DNA of 22,056 nt from Gnetum montanum (lineage: Eukaryota > Streptophyta > Gnetopsida > Gnetales > Gnetaceae): assembly GCA_015680685.1 (NCBI GenBank), contig MNCI01025237.1, positions 1 through 22,056 of the forward strand, written 5' to 3'. This document shows, piece by piece, positions 1 through 9,459 of this stretch. The translations under genes were made by a program, and so were the position numbers. The notes under the pieces are model-generated. The model was not told the origin of the DNA, did not search any database, and worked only from the letters and a program-made list of their open reading frames with translations. Numbering within the stretch: the stretch's first letter is position 1; every line of letters begins with the position of its first letter.

Positions 1-376
1 ACTCCTTCCTTTCTCCCAAGGCCTCCTTCTCTCTTAAGACTTCTTATTTTTTAGCTAGACTAGACCCTTTCTTTTTTTTCTTCTAAGGCCTTGAAGCCTT
101 TTTATAGGGTCTCATAGGTAGTTAAAAATTACAAAATATCTTGGATAACTTACTCCCTAAGTAAAGAAGTTACAACTTGCCCAACAAGTTAGGAGAAAAC
201 TATGCCTACGTTGACATGTGTTTTCTTAAATAACCATCTCATGAATTCCTTTTCTTATTAAATAATAATACTTTGTTTTAAATATGTTACTTTCACATAT
301 CATTTTATAGATTATTTGATTTGAATTTTGAAGCTATTACTTGGACAATAGAAAAACTGTCATTGCTATGAATGTT
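1..376. other. No gene recognised (left edge)
   Basis: AT-rich sequence with a pyrimidine-rich stretch in the first 90 bases. No frame of useful length, no repeat end and no recognisable domain is visible. It may be the edge of another repeat that continues outside the window. Confidence 0.5.
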
Positions 377-800
377 TTAAATAGCAATGGATGAGCTGGG
401 ATTGGGTGTGAACAGGTACTCGCCACCATACTTAGCATCATGGACAAAAGGAAGGACCATTCTGCATGACTTCAACTAGGCCTCCGATGATAGCAGCATC
501 CTCAACTCCACCAACAACGTTTTTGTTCACGCAAATACGTTTGAATCAAAATAGTGCCTCCACCATTCTATATCTAGATTGATCGTGCTTTGGACCAACG
601 ATTTTTTTAGAAACCTTGCTGATGTGTGTGGTGAGACCTCCATTTGTGCCACACATTCATTGAACTACCGCAAATCGTGTCTTAGCATGATGCCCTTGCT
701 TGCCATGTTTGCGGTTACTGCCAACTACGGTTGTGCATTGCTTCTTTTCTTGGAGTTTATCTCTCTGCCATGCCTTGGTGCTCTGTTAAATACGAGCCAG
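377..800 (-). pseudogene. Unrecognised broken reading frame in a CpG-retaining block
   Basis: On the minus strand one frame runs from about 800 down to a TAA at 377-379, interrupted by only a few stops (TAG or TGA). Its last residues include FVHDAKYGGEYLFTPNPSSS. A second minus-strand frame over about 750-450 also reads sensibly and contains VVGGVEDAAIIGGLVEV; a one-base shift near 446 would connect it to the same C-terminus. I cannot decide which frame was real and I recognise no family. The block carries about 13 CpGs between 419 and 832, while the neighbouring retrotransposon DNA has very few, so it has been less methylated or arrived more recently. A plus-strand open frame at 579-872 covers the same DNA and looks like a shadow. 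A captured or low-copy gene fragment is possible; function unknown. Confidence 0.25.
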
Positions 801-872
801 AAACCCTACTATGTTTTTCTTTCTAAAATCGTTTTTATAACATATTCTTGTTTTTGTAGTTTTTATTACTAA

Positions 873-1494
873 TTCAAATGCAGAGTATATACAAAGTGTT
901 TGAAAAATTTATTTTTACCAGTGTCTCTACTTTTGCTATTTTTTTTTACAAAAATCAATAGACATTACTCTGGCGTCCAATTATCAATTCTTGTATATAC
1001 TACTAACTACATTTTAACTCTTATTCTTTTTCTCATTTCTTCTTTTTGTTCTACACTTCATATACAGGGCACATGAACAAATTGCTTCATGAAGAATACT
1101 GTACTTTCCAATGATCAGTTTACCATCAATTGCAGTTACTTTGATTCTTCATTTCCTTTTTCTTTAAATTTAGATGCTATTTCTCTTTATCCACAAGCTA
1201 AAATTTTGTTTATTCTAACAAAGTACAGCAGCCTTTCCTCCAATCTTTCAGCATCTAAAATTGCTTTGTAATGGATTTTTAAAATCTCCCGTATGAATTT
1301 AGTGATAAAACATAGTTAATGGTTTTTGGAATTCTTGCCACTTCTCCAACTAATAATAAGAGAGTACTAAAAATTGCAAAAACCTTTAATCAATTTCATC
1401 ATGCCAACTTGTTCTATGAAATGGCCAAAATGTGCCAACATTTCTGCCACCTTTAAAAGGCTTAAAGAAATTTATGCAAGCCCCATTTTAAAAA
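873..1494. other. No gene recognised (AT-rich spacer)
   Basis: AT-rich DNA with T runs. A 60-codon plus-strand open frame at 1089-1271 has no recognisable motif and is probably chance. No repeat end was found. Confidence 0.45.
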
Positions 1495-1510
1495 TGAATT
1501 GTACTTCAAG

Positions 1511-1518
1511 CTTTTATT
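1511..1518 (-). terminator. Possible poly(A) signal of element A LTR
   Basis: The minus strand reads AATAAAAG about 20 bases before the proposed LTR end and about 440 bases downstream of the TATA box. Position and sequence fit an LTR polyadenylation signal, but such words are common in AT-rich DNA. Confidence 0.35.
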
Positions 1519-1955
1519 GAACTTTTTACAGTAGAAAAGATAAATCTTTTTGGAGGAAAATTCCCATCAAACATAAGGTTTAGTGGTATAAAAACCTCAT
1601 TCCTAACAAAACAAACAAACTGTACACCATCAAGTCTTTTATTTATGGATTGGGAAGTGAGAAGTTTTGCTACTAGATTGCTCCATGCTAGGGATTGGGA
1701 ATCCCAAAAATGTAGCCTTAACACCAAAAGTGCACAAGTCTCAAGGCTATAATGCTTCCATGCTAGGGTTCAAGAAGATGCAAGTATGGGAACTTGTAAG
1801 AGATCTTGAGTGCTTAAGAATGTCCCAAGTGTGGAATTAGTGTTTGGAAATTTGCTTGTACACTCAATATATTCAAGTGCCAAAAGTCCAACCATAAGAA
1901 AAATTTCTTAACCATCTAAAAAATTGTGGAAGCTCTAAATGGTGTTTGAAGTTGT

Positions 1956-1964
1956 CTTTTATAG
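1956..1964 (-). promoter_or_regulatory. TATA box of element A LTR
   Basis: The minus strand reads CTATAAAAG, a good plant TATA box, in a locally less AT-rich setting. It lies about 750 bases from the LTR start and 460 from its proposed end, where a U3/R boundary would be expected. Confidence 0.45.
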
Positions 1965-2035
1965 GTTCCTTGGGCCATGAATAGGGCTACAAAATGACTA
2001 CCAAATTCAGATGATATGGGTGTCCAAATTTTTGG

Positions 2036-2095
2036 GGTTACTATACATAGCAAGTGCTTCCCCCATGGACATTCCATTTACTATAAATAGTAACC
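2036..2095. repeat. Inverted repeat (hairpin) with TATA-like arm
   Basis: GGTTACTATACATAG at 2036-2050 and CTATAAATAGTAACC at 2081-2095 are inverted copies matching at 13 of 15 positions, separated by 30 bases. The right arm contains CTATAAATAG, itself a TATA-like word in both orientations. Confidence 0.55.
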
Positions 2096-2280
2096 ATGGC
2101 ACACCTTCCATGCTAGAGATGAATTTTCTATGCTTAGCTTTCCACCATGCTTGCTAAAGTGGCTAGTCAATGTTGAAGTGCATGAAGTGTTAAAATTTGG
2201 CTATTGCAACTTCCATACTAGGGGATGTAATTTTCAATATTGGGGGTGAAGAGCCCACACTAGGGGAAAAATTCCATGCT

Positions 2281-2301
2281 GGGGGGGGGGGGGGGGGGGG
2301 G
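2281..2301. repeat. G homopolymer of 21 bases
   Basis: An uninterrupted run of 21 G on the plus strand, preceded by CCATGCT and followed by AGGAAGG. True length may differ because such tracts slip in replication and are misread in sequencing. Confidence 0.8.
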
Positions 2302-2487
2302 AGGAAGGTTTCCAAGCTATGCATGTTTTTTCTATGTTAAAAGAGGAGAGTTTTCAAAATCCCCATTCTTCCATGTTGGGGGTAGGTGAGATTTACCCCC
2401 TTTCATGTGTTTCCAATGTAGAAAAGAGTATACACCCCATAAAACCCATAGAATTACCTTTTTGGGCATTCCAAAAGGCATTTTTAA

Positions 2488-2510
2488 CCCTCCCTCCCCC
2501 ACCCCAACCC
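2488..2510 (-). other. G-quadruplex motif on the minus strand
   Basis: The plus strand is C-rich here; the minus strand has five G runs of 3, 4, 5, 3 and 3 separated by 1-2 bases, which fits the G3+ N1-7 quadruplex pattern with very short loops. It lies in the presumed U3 part of the LTR, about 190 bases from the G homopolymer on the other strand. Confidence 0.6.
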
Positions 2511-2716
2511 AAAGCCTAAATATAGAAACTAGGTAAATGTTTTCTACTTGGGGATTGAGGCTTTGACCACTTAGGCAGTTTTTAACCCCAAAAGTATAAA
2601 TCATGTGAAATTTTCCATTGTGGATTACAATCTTCTCATTTACAATGATGTTTCACCTTAGGTTTCATGGGGTGAAAGCTACATGATGAAGATTGGCTAT
2701 AACATCAAAATTTCAA

Positions 2717-2731
2717 TGGCCCCTCTTTATT
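2717..2731 (-). other. Polypurine tract of element A
   Basis: The minus strand reads AATAAAGAGGGGCCA, then T, then TGAAATTTTG, which I take as the LTR start. A purine-rich tract directly before a TG is the expected plus-strand priming site. It lies about 235 bases after the pol stop codon. Confidence 0.55.
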
Positions 2732-2966
2732 GGTGCCTGGAGGATTCATCCAAGAGGAATTGACAAAGAATAAAAAACACCACTGCATATATATAACACT
2801 ATAATGCATACAAGACACATGAGAATTAGGCTATCCAAGTCACCAAATTTGCTAGTTTAAGGCCATGGCTGGCCATGGTACTCGCTTAAGGCCTTGGAAG
2901 ATTTTCTTTCCAGTTTAACATTGTACCGGACTATTGAAAATAGGCTTTCATTTCAATGATCATTCA

Positions 2967-4405
2967 CTACATGTAGTATGGTTTTAGATAGGAATGATTA
3001 ACTAGATTGGTCAGTTCATTCTCATCCATGTTGGCTATTTTGAATGCATCGTTGCCATAGGATTTGGTGATAAGAAAAGACCCTTCTTAGTTGGCTAAGA
3101 ACTTATCTACATGCTCACAGATGGCTTTGAGGACCAAGTCACCCTTCTTGATCATGCACATGGTCAATTCATGCTGATGTTGCCTTTTTGCCACTCTTAA
3201 TAGTGCTTGATGTGAGCAAGCACTTGCATACACCTATCCTCTACCAAATCCATGGCTACTATCTGCAATTCCTTATTATACTCATTGTTGATAAAGTCAA
3301 TTAAGGCTACTCAAAGTATTGGTAGCTGCAATTCAAGAGATTAAACTACTTCATAACCATAAACTAGGCTATAAGGGGTCATACTAGTTGTCATGTGTTA
3401 GTTTGTTCTATATGTCCATAATTCATGGACAAGCTGCTCATGCCACTTGTGTTTGCTATTATTGAACATATTTTTAAGTAAGTTGATGATGGCCTTATTG
3501 CTTGCTTCTGATTGTCCATTAGCTTGAGGGTAGTGGGATCATGAGAAAGAATGCTTGATACCTAGGTTGTGACAAAAATCATTTTTTTATGGCTACTAAA
3601 TTATGGTTCATTATCTATAACTATGATCATGGGTATGCTAAAATGAGCCTTGATATTATCTAGGATGAATTTGCAAACTTCTTTAGATGTAGTCTTCCTT
3701 AGGGGAATATCCTCAACCCACTTTGTAAAGTATTCAATTGCAATGATGATGAAGATATGCCCTAAAAAAGACTTAGGTGTTATGGGTCCAATGATATCCA
3801 ACCTCCATCATTGAAATGGGCATGTTATCTGAGTGGTATGTAACTCAGTCAGTGATACATGTATAAGGTTTCTATATTGTTGGCATGTGGCATAATGCCT
3901 AACCTTCTATAGGTAGTCATTTTCTATATGGGTCCAATAGTAGCCTAACCATCTAATCATAGTGACCATAGCTCTAGGTCCCATATGTCCTTCACAAATA
4001 CCATTGTGAACTTCCTCTAGGACTATTCTAGCTTCAATTTTACCCAAGCACTTTAGCTATATGCCATTATAGGATTGTTGACATAAAGTGTTATCACCTA
4101 TGATGACACACTACTTTGATTGCTTACGTATGGTTTCCTTTTGAGTAGTAGTCAACCCTTGTGAGGATTCACCATGCATAAGGTAAAATATGATATCATC
4201 ATATGAATCCTTGGAAGGAGCATTATGATTGATGACCACAAATGTATCCTCAGTGTTTTTTATGATGGGAGTAGCATAGTTCATGATTAAGGTGGACAAC
4301 TTGCTAAACACATCTAGCATCACACTAAGGGCTAATCTTGTAATTGCATTTCCTATACCATTTTTGTTTTGAGGTATGTGTTGGATATCAACGTTTATAA
4401 ATTTT
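2967..4405 (-). pseudogene. pol fragment: RNase H end, linker and integrase (Ty3/gypsy, Tat-like)
   Basis: About 480 codons on the minus strand, from 4405 to a TAG at 2967-2969. Near the 5' end, VDIQHIPQNKNGIGNAITRL matches the end of RNase H (IxHIPRxxNxxAD pattern). A linker follows, then the integrase zinc finger (EVHNGICEGH and YATCQQ; the second Cys of the CxxC pair reads as Tyr). The core follows: LDIIGPITPK with the first Asp near 3795, YFTKWVE, IDNEP with the second Asp near 3605, and NGQSEASNKA with the Glu near 3500. The C-terminal part includes KKGDLVLKAICEHVDKFLAN and ends LKPYYM. The D-D-E triad is visible, but a few in-frame stops and a shift near 3590 make it non-functional. No chromodomain is seen, as usual for Tat and Athila lineages. 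RT and the rest of RNase H are lost at the junction near 4405. Confidence 0.8.
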
Positions 4406-4939
4406 TGTAACAACTATTTTCCTTAATTCATTAAGTAAATAAATAATTAATTAGGATAAATTAAGCTAAATTAAGATAAATTAAATAGTGATTAATTAAG
4501 TACATAAGTATGACCACTTCAAGCATACACTTGACACTTGGTAATCCTAGTAATACTTAACATTTGGTAATCTAGTAACATTAAACATGTTCAAGATGTG
4601 CATGGCAAGTGGGAACAAATGCTTATGTTAGAATTAGTTAGGTGTAGCTAGTTAGATTAAATTAGCAATTTAATTATTTTATTTTTATGAATTTTTTATT
4701 CCTTAGACAACTTAAAATACAAAACATAAAAAATAATAATAATCATATGCCTCAGTTACACCTAACCATACCTTTGCATTTCACAAGTGTAATTAGGAAA
4801 ATAACAATTGTAATGGTTAGTTTCACTTTCTAGAGACCAATATGCTTAAAAGGGCGTAACTCCACGAAATTTGATTAGATCGTGCATGAACACTTAGTAA
4901 TTCATATGGTTTGGTGTAGGGTCTACTTGCCACTTATCA
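4406..4939 (+). repeat. Left (5') LTR of element B, probably truncated
   Basis: It matches 16370-16900 in the same orientation, with shared blocks such as AGGTGTAGCTAGTTAGATTA, the CACTTGGTA region and the TGCCTCAGTT region. It ends in CTTATCA one base before the primer site. The left end starts with TG at 4406, but clear similarity begins only near 4415, and the right LTR appears to extend about 320 bases further upstream. I therefore read 4406 as a break and not the true LTR start. If 4406 and 16370 are the real starts, the LTR is about 530 bases. Confidence 0.75.
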
Positions 4940-4940
4940 T

Positions 4941-4958
4941 TAGTGCTATTGTCAAGGA
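4941..4958 (+). other. Primer binding site, tRNA-Asp type
   Basis: TAGTGCTATTGTCAAGGA lies one base after the LTR end. The known Athila/Tat site (complement of the tRNA-Asp 3' end) is TGGCGCCGTTGCCGGGGA. The two agree at 11 of 18 positions, and all 7 differences are C-to-T or G-to-A, as expected from deamination of methylated cytosine on either strand. Position and pattern together make the assignment firm despite the low identity. Confidence 0.75.
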
Positions 4959-5114
4959 CTTGTAGTTTGATACAGTGCTATTTAGGACTTAGTGAATATT
5001 ATTTAAGATCATTGGAACAAATCCTAAGGTTACCATCATTTGGAAAAATTAGTAATTATAATTACAAATTAAGTAGACTAAATATTTCTCTAATAGAAAA
5101 TATCTTCTTCTCAA

Positions 5115-7300
5115 ATGCATGATGATTCAAAATCGCCAATGCCCCAAGAATTCAAAGTGGTGCACACTCATCCATATGAGTTTGTACCAGATTTCACCTT
5201 CATCCTGTAGCAGGATAAGTAACTATGATGGAGAGATATGAAGGACATGTTGTGTTACCTCCTAACCAATCTATTCCTGGGATGCTACTCCAAACTCTTA
5301 AGAGGTTGGGCATCCAAGACCTTCATGATTAATACATTATGTAGGACCATGACTATTAGGACTACCATCCCATAGAAACACAATGCAAATGAGATCAACA
5401 CTAGGAGAAGTGCCATGAAGCTATGAAGGGGAAATGGTTCACCAACCCCTTGTTCCTACAAAACCAAAATGACAATGAGGATCTTTCTGTTGGGGGTTAT
5501 CAACATGAAGATTCTCCACCCTTGAAATTGGTGATATGGGCTTAAACCTAAATTTGCAGTCCATTATCAACAATATGGGTTCAAGCAAAAGTGGGAGTCA
5601 AGGCAAGGGCTTGAAAAAAACTAGAATTAATGATAGAAAACTTGATAATCATGGTCATAACAAGTGGAGAAGAGGTGACAGACACTGTTGTGATGGTAGT
5701 CTTCCTTCCTCTTAGCCTTATTCATCGGCATCTTCTTCTTCCTCCTTTGAATCTAATCAAAACCCCAAGGGACAAAAATGTGATGGAGGTGAATGATGAG
5801 ACAATGATCATATGCCCCACCATCATCGAAGGGGTAGCAAGGGACATCATAGGCATCATCAAAATCATGTTGATGATAGCCCTTAATGGAAACTTGAAGT
5901 ATGATCAACATCACAGAGGCTATCAAAACTCCTACCAAGCATGTGAAAGATAGTTGAATCACAAGGCTAGACATGAATAATATTCCCAAATTAAGGGGGG
6001 ATATAACTCAAATCCTAAAATTCATTTACAAGCCTTTCACGATGCTTGTTTCTTAAAAAATATTGAAAATGATTGGAAAAATATCAAGTTATTTCCTAGA
6101 ATACTCATCAAGGAAGTAGAAAATTGGTACCATTATTTAGAACAAGAATCAATCTATCAATGAAGTACAATGCTAGAACTATTTAATGACAAGTATCAAA
6201 CATAATCCAAAGTGTCAAATCTATGAAGGAAAATCCAAGGTTGAAAATAAGAAACACATGAAACCTTAGATGCCACCATGGATAGATATTATTCCCTTTT
6301 CTAGAGATGTCTTGGCCATGGTTATTCTTAGTGGGAGTAACTTCACCATATCATAAATGAGCTTTGATAAAAAATGAGGAGAACTCTTGTAGTCTATGTC
6401 CAAGTAAGACTATCAAAATTAAGAGTTCATTAGATTCAAGGGTTGATTAAGTAGGTTACAAAATAAGGAGGTGAGTTGAGAAAATGGAAAGGTGTTGAGT
6501 TGTATAATTGGGATCCTTCCATCTAAAAAAGGGAGGTTTGATTTTGTGACAGTGATAAGGAAGCATCACTTGATGAGGTGGTGTAGTGAAAAACCTTGCT
6601 AATTAAAAAATATTTGTTTAAAATTTTAGCTAAGTTTGATAAAATTTCAAAATATTTGGATAAAAAATTTTAAACTACTTTAAAAATTATGAAAGAATCT
6701 AAAGAACAAGGTAGTGATCATGACCATAGGAGAAGGAAAGAAGTTTAACGTGCTTACTAAAGAAGTAAGGGCAAGGCTATGGCAGTAGAAGGGGTTGTGA
6801 AGTTAGGATCAGATGAAGACAGTGAATGTAACATCTACTAATATGAAAATTTAAAAGGATGTTATCCTATTGTGTCACACTTACAAGAATCTAGGGTGTA
6901 TGCTCTGAATCTTAGACTAGCATAAAGGCAAGCCCCCAAAAGGTTTCCTTATCCTTAAGGAAACCTAAGGCAATTCCACCACCAACAACAAGCTTATTAT
7001 CCAAGTGGAGCTCCACCACAATCATATGAGTAGTATGAGTAACGAAAACACCCACAGTTATGGGGGATGTCACCACCAAGGTAGCAGTACCCTTATAGGT
7101 AGCCAAATCCATATGGATACTATGTAACTCTTCTAGTCATGCTTCTTTTCAACATTACTACTACTCTACAAAGTATTATAAAATTCATTCTTCATCTACT
7201 AGAGGGGAAATACCATATTTCCATCATCCTCCTCATCCTTCAACACATTCTTCACCACCCTTAACTTAATTATCACCTGCTTCATTCATGCAAGGTAAAA
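5115..7300 (+). pseudogene. gag of element B (decayed)
   Basis: A first ATG candidate lies at 5115. The N-terminal part (to about 5510) reads as a hydrophilic, glutamine-rich protein if in-frame TAG codons stand for lost CAG, for example IPGMLLQTLKRLGIQDLHD near 5276-5330. At 5630-5890 the coding frame is rich in serine and histidine (SSASSSSSFESNQNPKG, then clustered His). The gag domain proper is at about 6010-6220: NDWKNIKLFPRILIKEVENW followed by LELFNDKYQT, matching the plant retrotransposon gag pattern (LFPxSLxGxAxxWY... FxxxY). After 6450 the frame dissolves into stops. No CCHC zinc knuckle was found. Open frames at 5630-5953 (plus), 5753-5989 and 6912-7112 (minus) are shadows. Confidence 0.6.
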
Positions 7301-7399
7301 TTCTAGTGTAGCCATATCAATGTAATTCCACCAGAGCCATCAACTTATAGTCAACTTCTTAGCTGAGTGATTAAGAACCAAGATCCTATGANTAGGAAA

Positions 7400-7830
7400 A
7401 GATCTAATCCTAGAAGTCCTCTCATCTATTTATAGATTGCTAGGAATGAGCCATGCAAAGCTCTTCTTGACTTAGATTCTAGAGTTAATTTGATTTTTCA
7501 TGAAATATATAATGCCTAGAACCTACCTCCTCTCAAGAAGAGTAACATCCATTTAGAATTGGCTAATTAGTTCATCATTGTTCCTTTGGGAGGTGTGGAG
7601 GAAATTATGATCATTATTTGTGGATGGTCATATCCTGTCGATTTCTTGATACTCAAAGTTGAAAATTGTAAGGAGGACTTTCCAAACATTATGGAAAGGA
7701 CTTGGTTAAGCATTGTTGATGCACGAATGGGCATAAGAGATCTTTCCCTAAACATTTCTAAGAAAAATGCATTCAAAAGGATCAAGAAGAAATGAGTTCC
7801 ATGTATCACGTACAATCATACAAGGTGGAA
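7400..7830 (+). pseudogene. Aspartic protease domain of element B (decayed)
   Basis: RNEPCKALLDLDSRVNLI lies near 7445-7500, where plant Athila/Tat proteases have LLDLGxSVNL; the Gly after DL is now Asp (a G-to-A change) and the Ser is Arg, so the active-site loop is damaged, though the catalytic Asp (7469-7471) remains. After a short gap, 7586-7795 continues GGVEEIMIIICGWSYPVDFL and later MERTWLSIVDARMGI, matching the Athila/Tat pattern GVVEDVxVKVxxFxxPVDFxVL...GRPxLxxxxAxI. This conserved flank downstream of the active site is typical of this lineage and is stronger evidence than the active site itself. Confidence 0.7.
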
Positions 7831-8089
7831 CTGCATGTAGAAACTCTAGTCTATGAAAAGAGTATCCATTTTTGCATGTAGATAGTGTGCAAATGAGGTA
7901 GATATTCAAAGGTTCCTGTACATAGTAGCCACAAAATAGAAGGGAACCTACTGGCTAGCAACTAATCTTGGAAGTAACACACCTTGCATGAAACCTACTA
8001 AGATCCTAACATGTGCCTATGTTCAATGCATGAATGAAGTAGAGCAAGTTCATCACCAACTCTCTGATAATGCAAATGATGATACCAAT

Positions 8090-9330
8090 TAGGGAGAGTT
8101 GGAAATCCTTTATAGTTTCAAACAAGAGCCCTTAGAGTTGAAAACTCTACCTACTAGCATGGAATATGCATTTCTAAAAACTGGTAAGCTAGTGATAATC
8201 AATGCTAACCTTGCTCCTGAGAAAAAAAGGATGTTGTTGACCGTGGTCAAAAAATGCCCAATAGCCTTTGCTTGGTCACATCCTAAACTCACAAGGAATG
8301 ATCCTAAGATATGCCAACATCATATCTACATTGATCCAACCATGAACCTAGAGAGGTAGTTGCAATGATGGTTGAACTCCAAATTAATGTAAATTGTCAA
8401 AGAGAAAATAAAACAACTCCTCAAGGTGGGCTTTATCTATCCCATTGTAGATAGTGAGTGGGTTAGCCCACTCATGATTGTGTCAAAGAAAGATAGCAAG
8501 TGGTAGGTCTACATCAACTTCTAACTATTGAATATGACAACATTCAAAGATCACTTTCCATTAGCATCATATCTACATTGATCCAATCATGAACCTAGAG
8601 AGGTAGTCATAGCGATGGTTGAACTCCAAATCAAAGGAGATTTTCAAAGAGAAAATCAAACAAGTCCTCAAGGTGGGGTTTATCTATCCCATTGTAGATA
8701 GTGAGCAGGTTAGCCCACTCATGATTGTGCCAAAGAAAGGTAGCAAGTGGTAGGTCTACATCAACTTCTAACTATTGAATATGACAACATTCAAAGATCA
8801 CTTTCCATTGTTATTTGTGGATCAAGTGTTGGACACTATATCTATGTATTGTTATTACTGCTTTCTAGATGGTTATAGTGGCTATAATTAAATCCAAATT
8901 TCACTAGAGAATTAAGTCAAAATAACATTCATAATTCCTTGTTTGCTTATTGAAAGATGCCTTTTGATCTATGCAATGCTCCTGAAACATTCCAATGCTT
9001 AGTCTTGAGCATTTTTTTAACAAAAAATTGGTTGTAGGGTGAAATAATTCTCCACCTATGGTGTCATATTTGAGCAAGCCTTGTACCACCTTAAGAAAGT
9101 GCTTAAAAAGTGTGCATAGATGAATCTTCATCTCAATTAGTAGAAGAGCCATCTAATGATCCAAGAGGGCATTGTACTAGGGCATAGAATTTCTCAGGAA
9201 GGGATTGAGATGGACCCTAAAAAGATAAGGGCATCTAAGGAATAACTAGCTAATAAAAAATTGTTAAAGATGTTTGGTCATTCCTTCGACACACTAACTA
9301 CTATAAGAATTTTATAGAGAATTTCTCTAA
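8090..9330 (+). pseudogene. Reverse transcriptase of element B (decayed, internally duplicated)
   Basis: The domain opens with ELKTLPTSMEYAFLKTGKLV (8129-8190), the upstream segment typical of Athila-type RT (LKxLPxHLxYAFL). It continues with FAWSHPKLT, VGFIYPIVDSEWVSPLMIVS, FKDHFPL, YYCFLDGYSGYN (near 8850-8890), MPFDLCNAPETFQC (8957-9000; the usual Gly after PF is now Asp), FSTYGVIFEQAL (near 9050) and GIVLGHRISQEGIEMDPKKI (near 9170-9230). The catalytic Asp-Asp box expected just before FSTYG is not readable: those codons give VK and a stop. A 245-base segment is present twice in tandem (8318-8562 and 8565-8809), which also breaks the frame. Many in-frame TAG/TAA codons sit at expected Gln or Trp positions. 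Not functional. Confidence 0.85.
8318..8809 (+). repeat. Tandem duplication inside RT, period 247
   Basis: Copy 1 is 8318-8562 and copy 2 is 8565-8809; both start CATCATATCTACATTGATCC and end TCACTTTCCATT. I count about 18 differences in 245 positions. Both copies carry the same broken codons (AGG TAG, TGG TAG, TTC TAA), so the DNA was already non-coding when it duplicated. The period is not a multiple of three. Confidence 0.95.
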
Positions 9331-9459
9331 GATCAAAAAATCATTGGTCGAGCTTAGAAAGAAAGATGCTCCATTCATCTAGACTAAGGAATGCAAAAAA
9401 TGCATTCCAAAGCCTTAAGTAGAAGCTCATAGAGACTCTAATTCTAAGAGCACATAACT

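Larger units (their letters stand above)
1683..2381. repeat. Dispersed CCATGCTAGGG-like 11-mers in the LTR
   Basis: CCATGCTAGGG occurs exactly at 1683 and 1758, and near-copies occur at 2108 (CCATGCTAGAG), 2213 (CCATACTAGGG), 2254 (CCCACACTAGGG), 2274 (CCATGCT running into a G tract) and 2371 (CCATGTTGGGG). Seven related words in 700 bases is more than chance. The spacing is irregular, so this is not a simple tandem repeat. They may be an LTR enhancer-like motif or the relic of an older repeat array. Confidence 0.5.
1495..2715 (-). repeat. Putative 3' LTR of element A, about 1.2 kb
   Basis: On the minus strand it would begin TGAAATTTTG at 2715, directly after a polypurine tract, and end in AATTCA at 1495, giving short inverted ends (TGAA/TTCA). 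A TATAAAAG box lies about 750 bases in and an AATAAA-type signal near the end, a normal U3-R-U5 arrangement. Only one copy is in the window, so the right-hand end (2715) is supported by the polypurine tract but the left end (1495) is a guess. A minus-strand open frame at 1506-1727 and the pair at 2319-2604 look like chance frames inside the LTR. Confidence 0.45.
1495..4405 (-). mobile_element. Ty3/gypsy LTR retrotransposon, 3' part, Tat-like (element A)
   Basis: Read on the minus strand, this holds the end of RNase H, a full integrase, a 3' untranslated stretch, a polypurine tract and an LTR. The order RNase H then integrase is the Ty3/gypsy order (copia has integrase before RT). The segment between RNase H and integrase and the integrase C-terminus resemble plant Tat-lineage elements. 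Gag, protease, RT, most of RNase H and the 5' LTR are absent: the element is cut near 4405, where LTR sequence of the large element begins. It has fewer stops than the large element, so it may be the younger of the two. The left limit depends on my LTR-end call at 1495 and is uncertain. Confidence 0.75.

Noticed and set aside
579-872. 97-codon plus-strand open frame as a gene
   Set aside because: No motif; the minus strand of the same block reads better, and the C-terminal third is just T-rich sequence.
2319-2604. Two overlapping open frames on opposite strands
   Set aside because: They lie inside the presumed LTR, over C- and G-rich low-complexity DNA, and show no domain.
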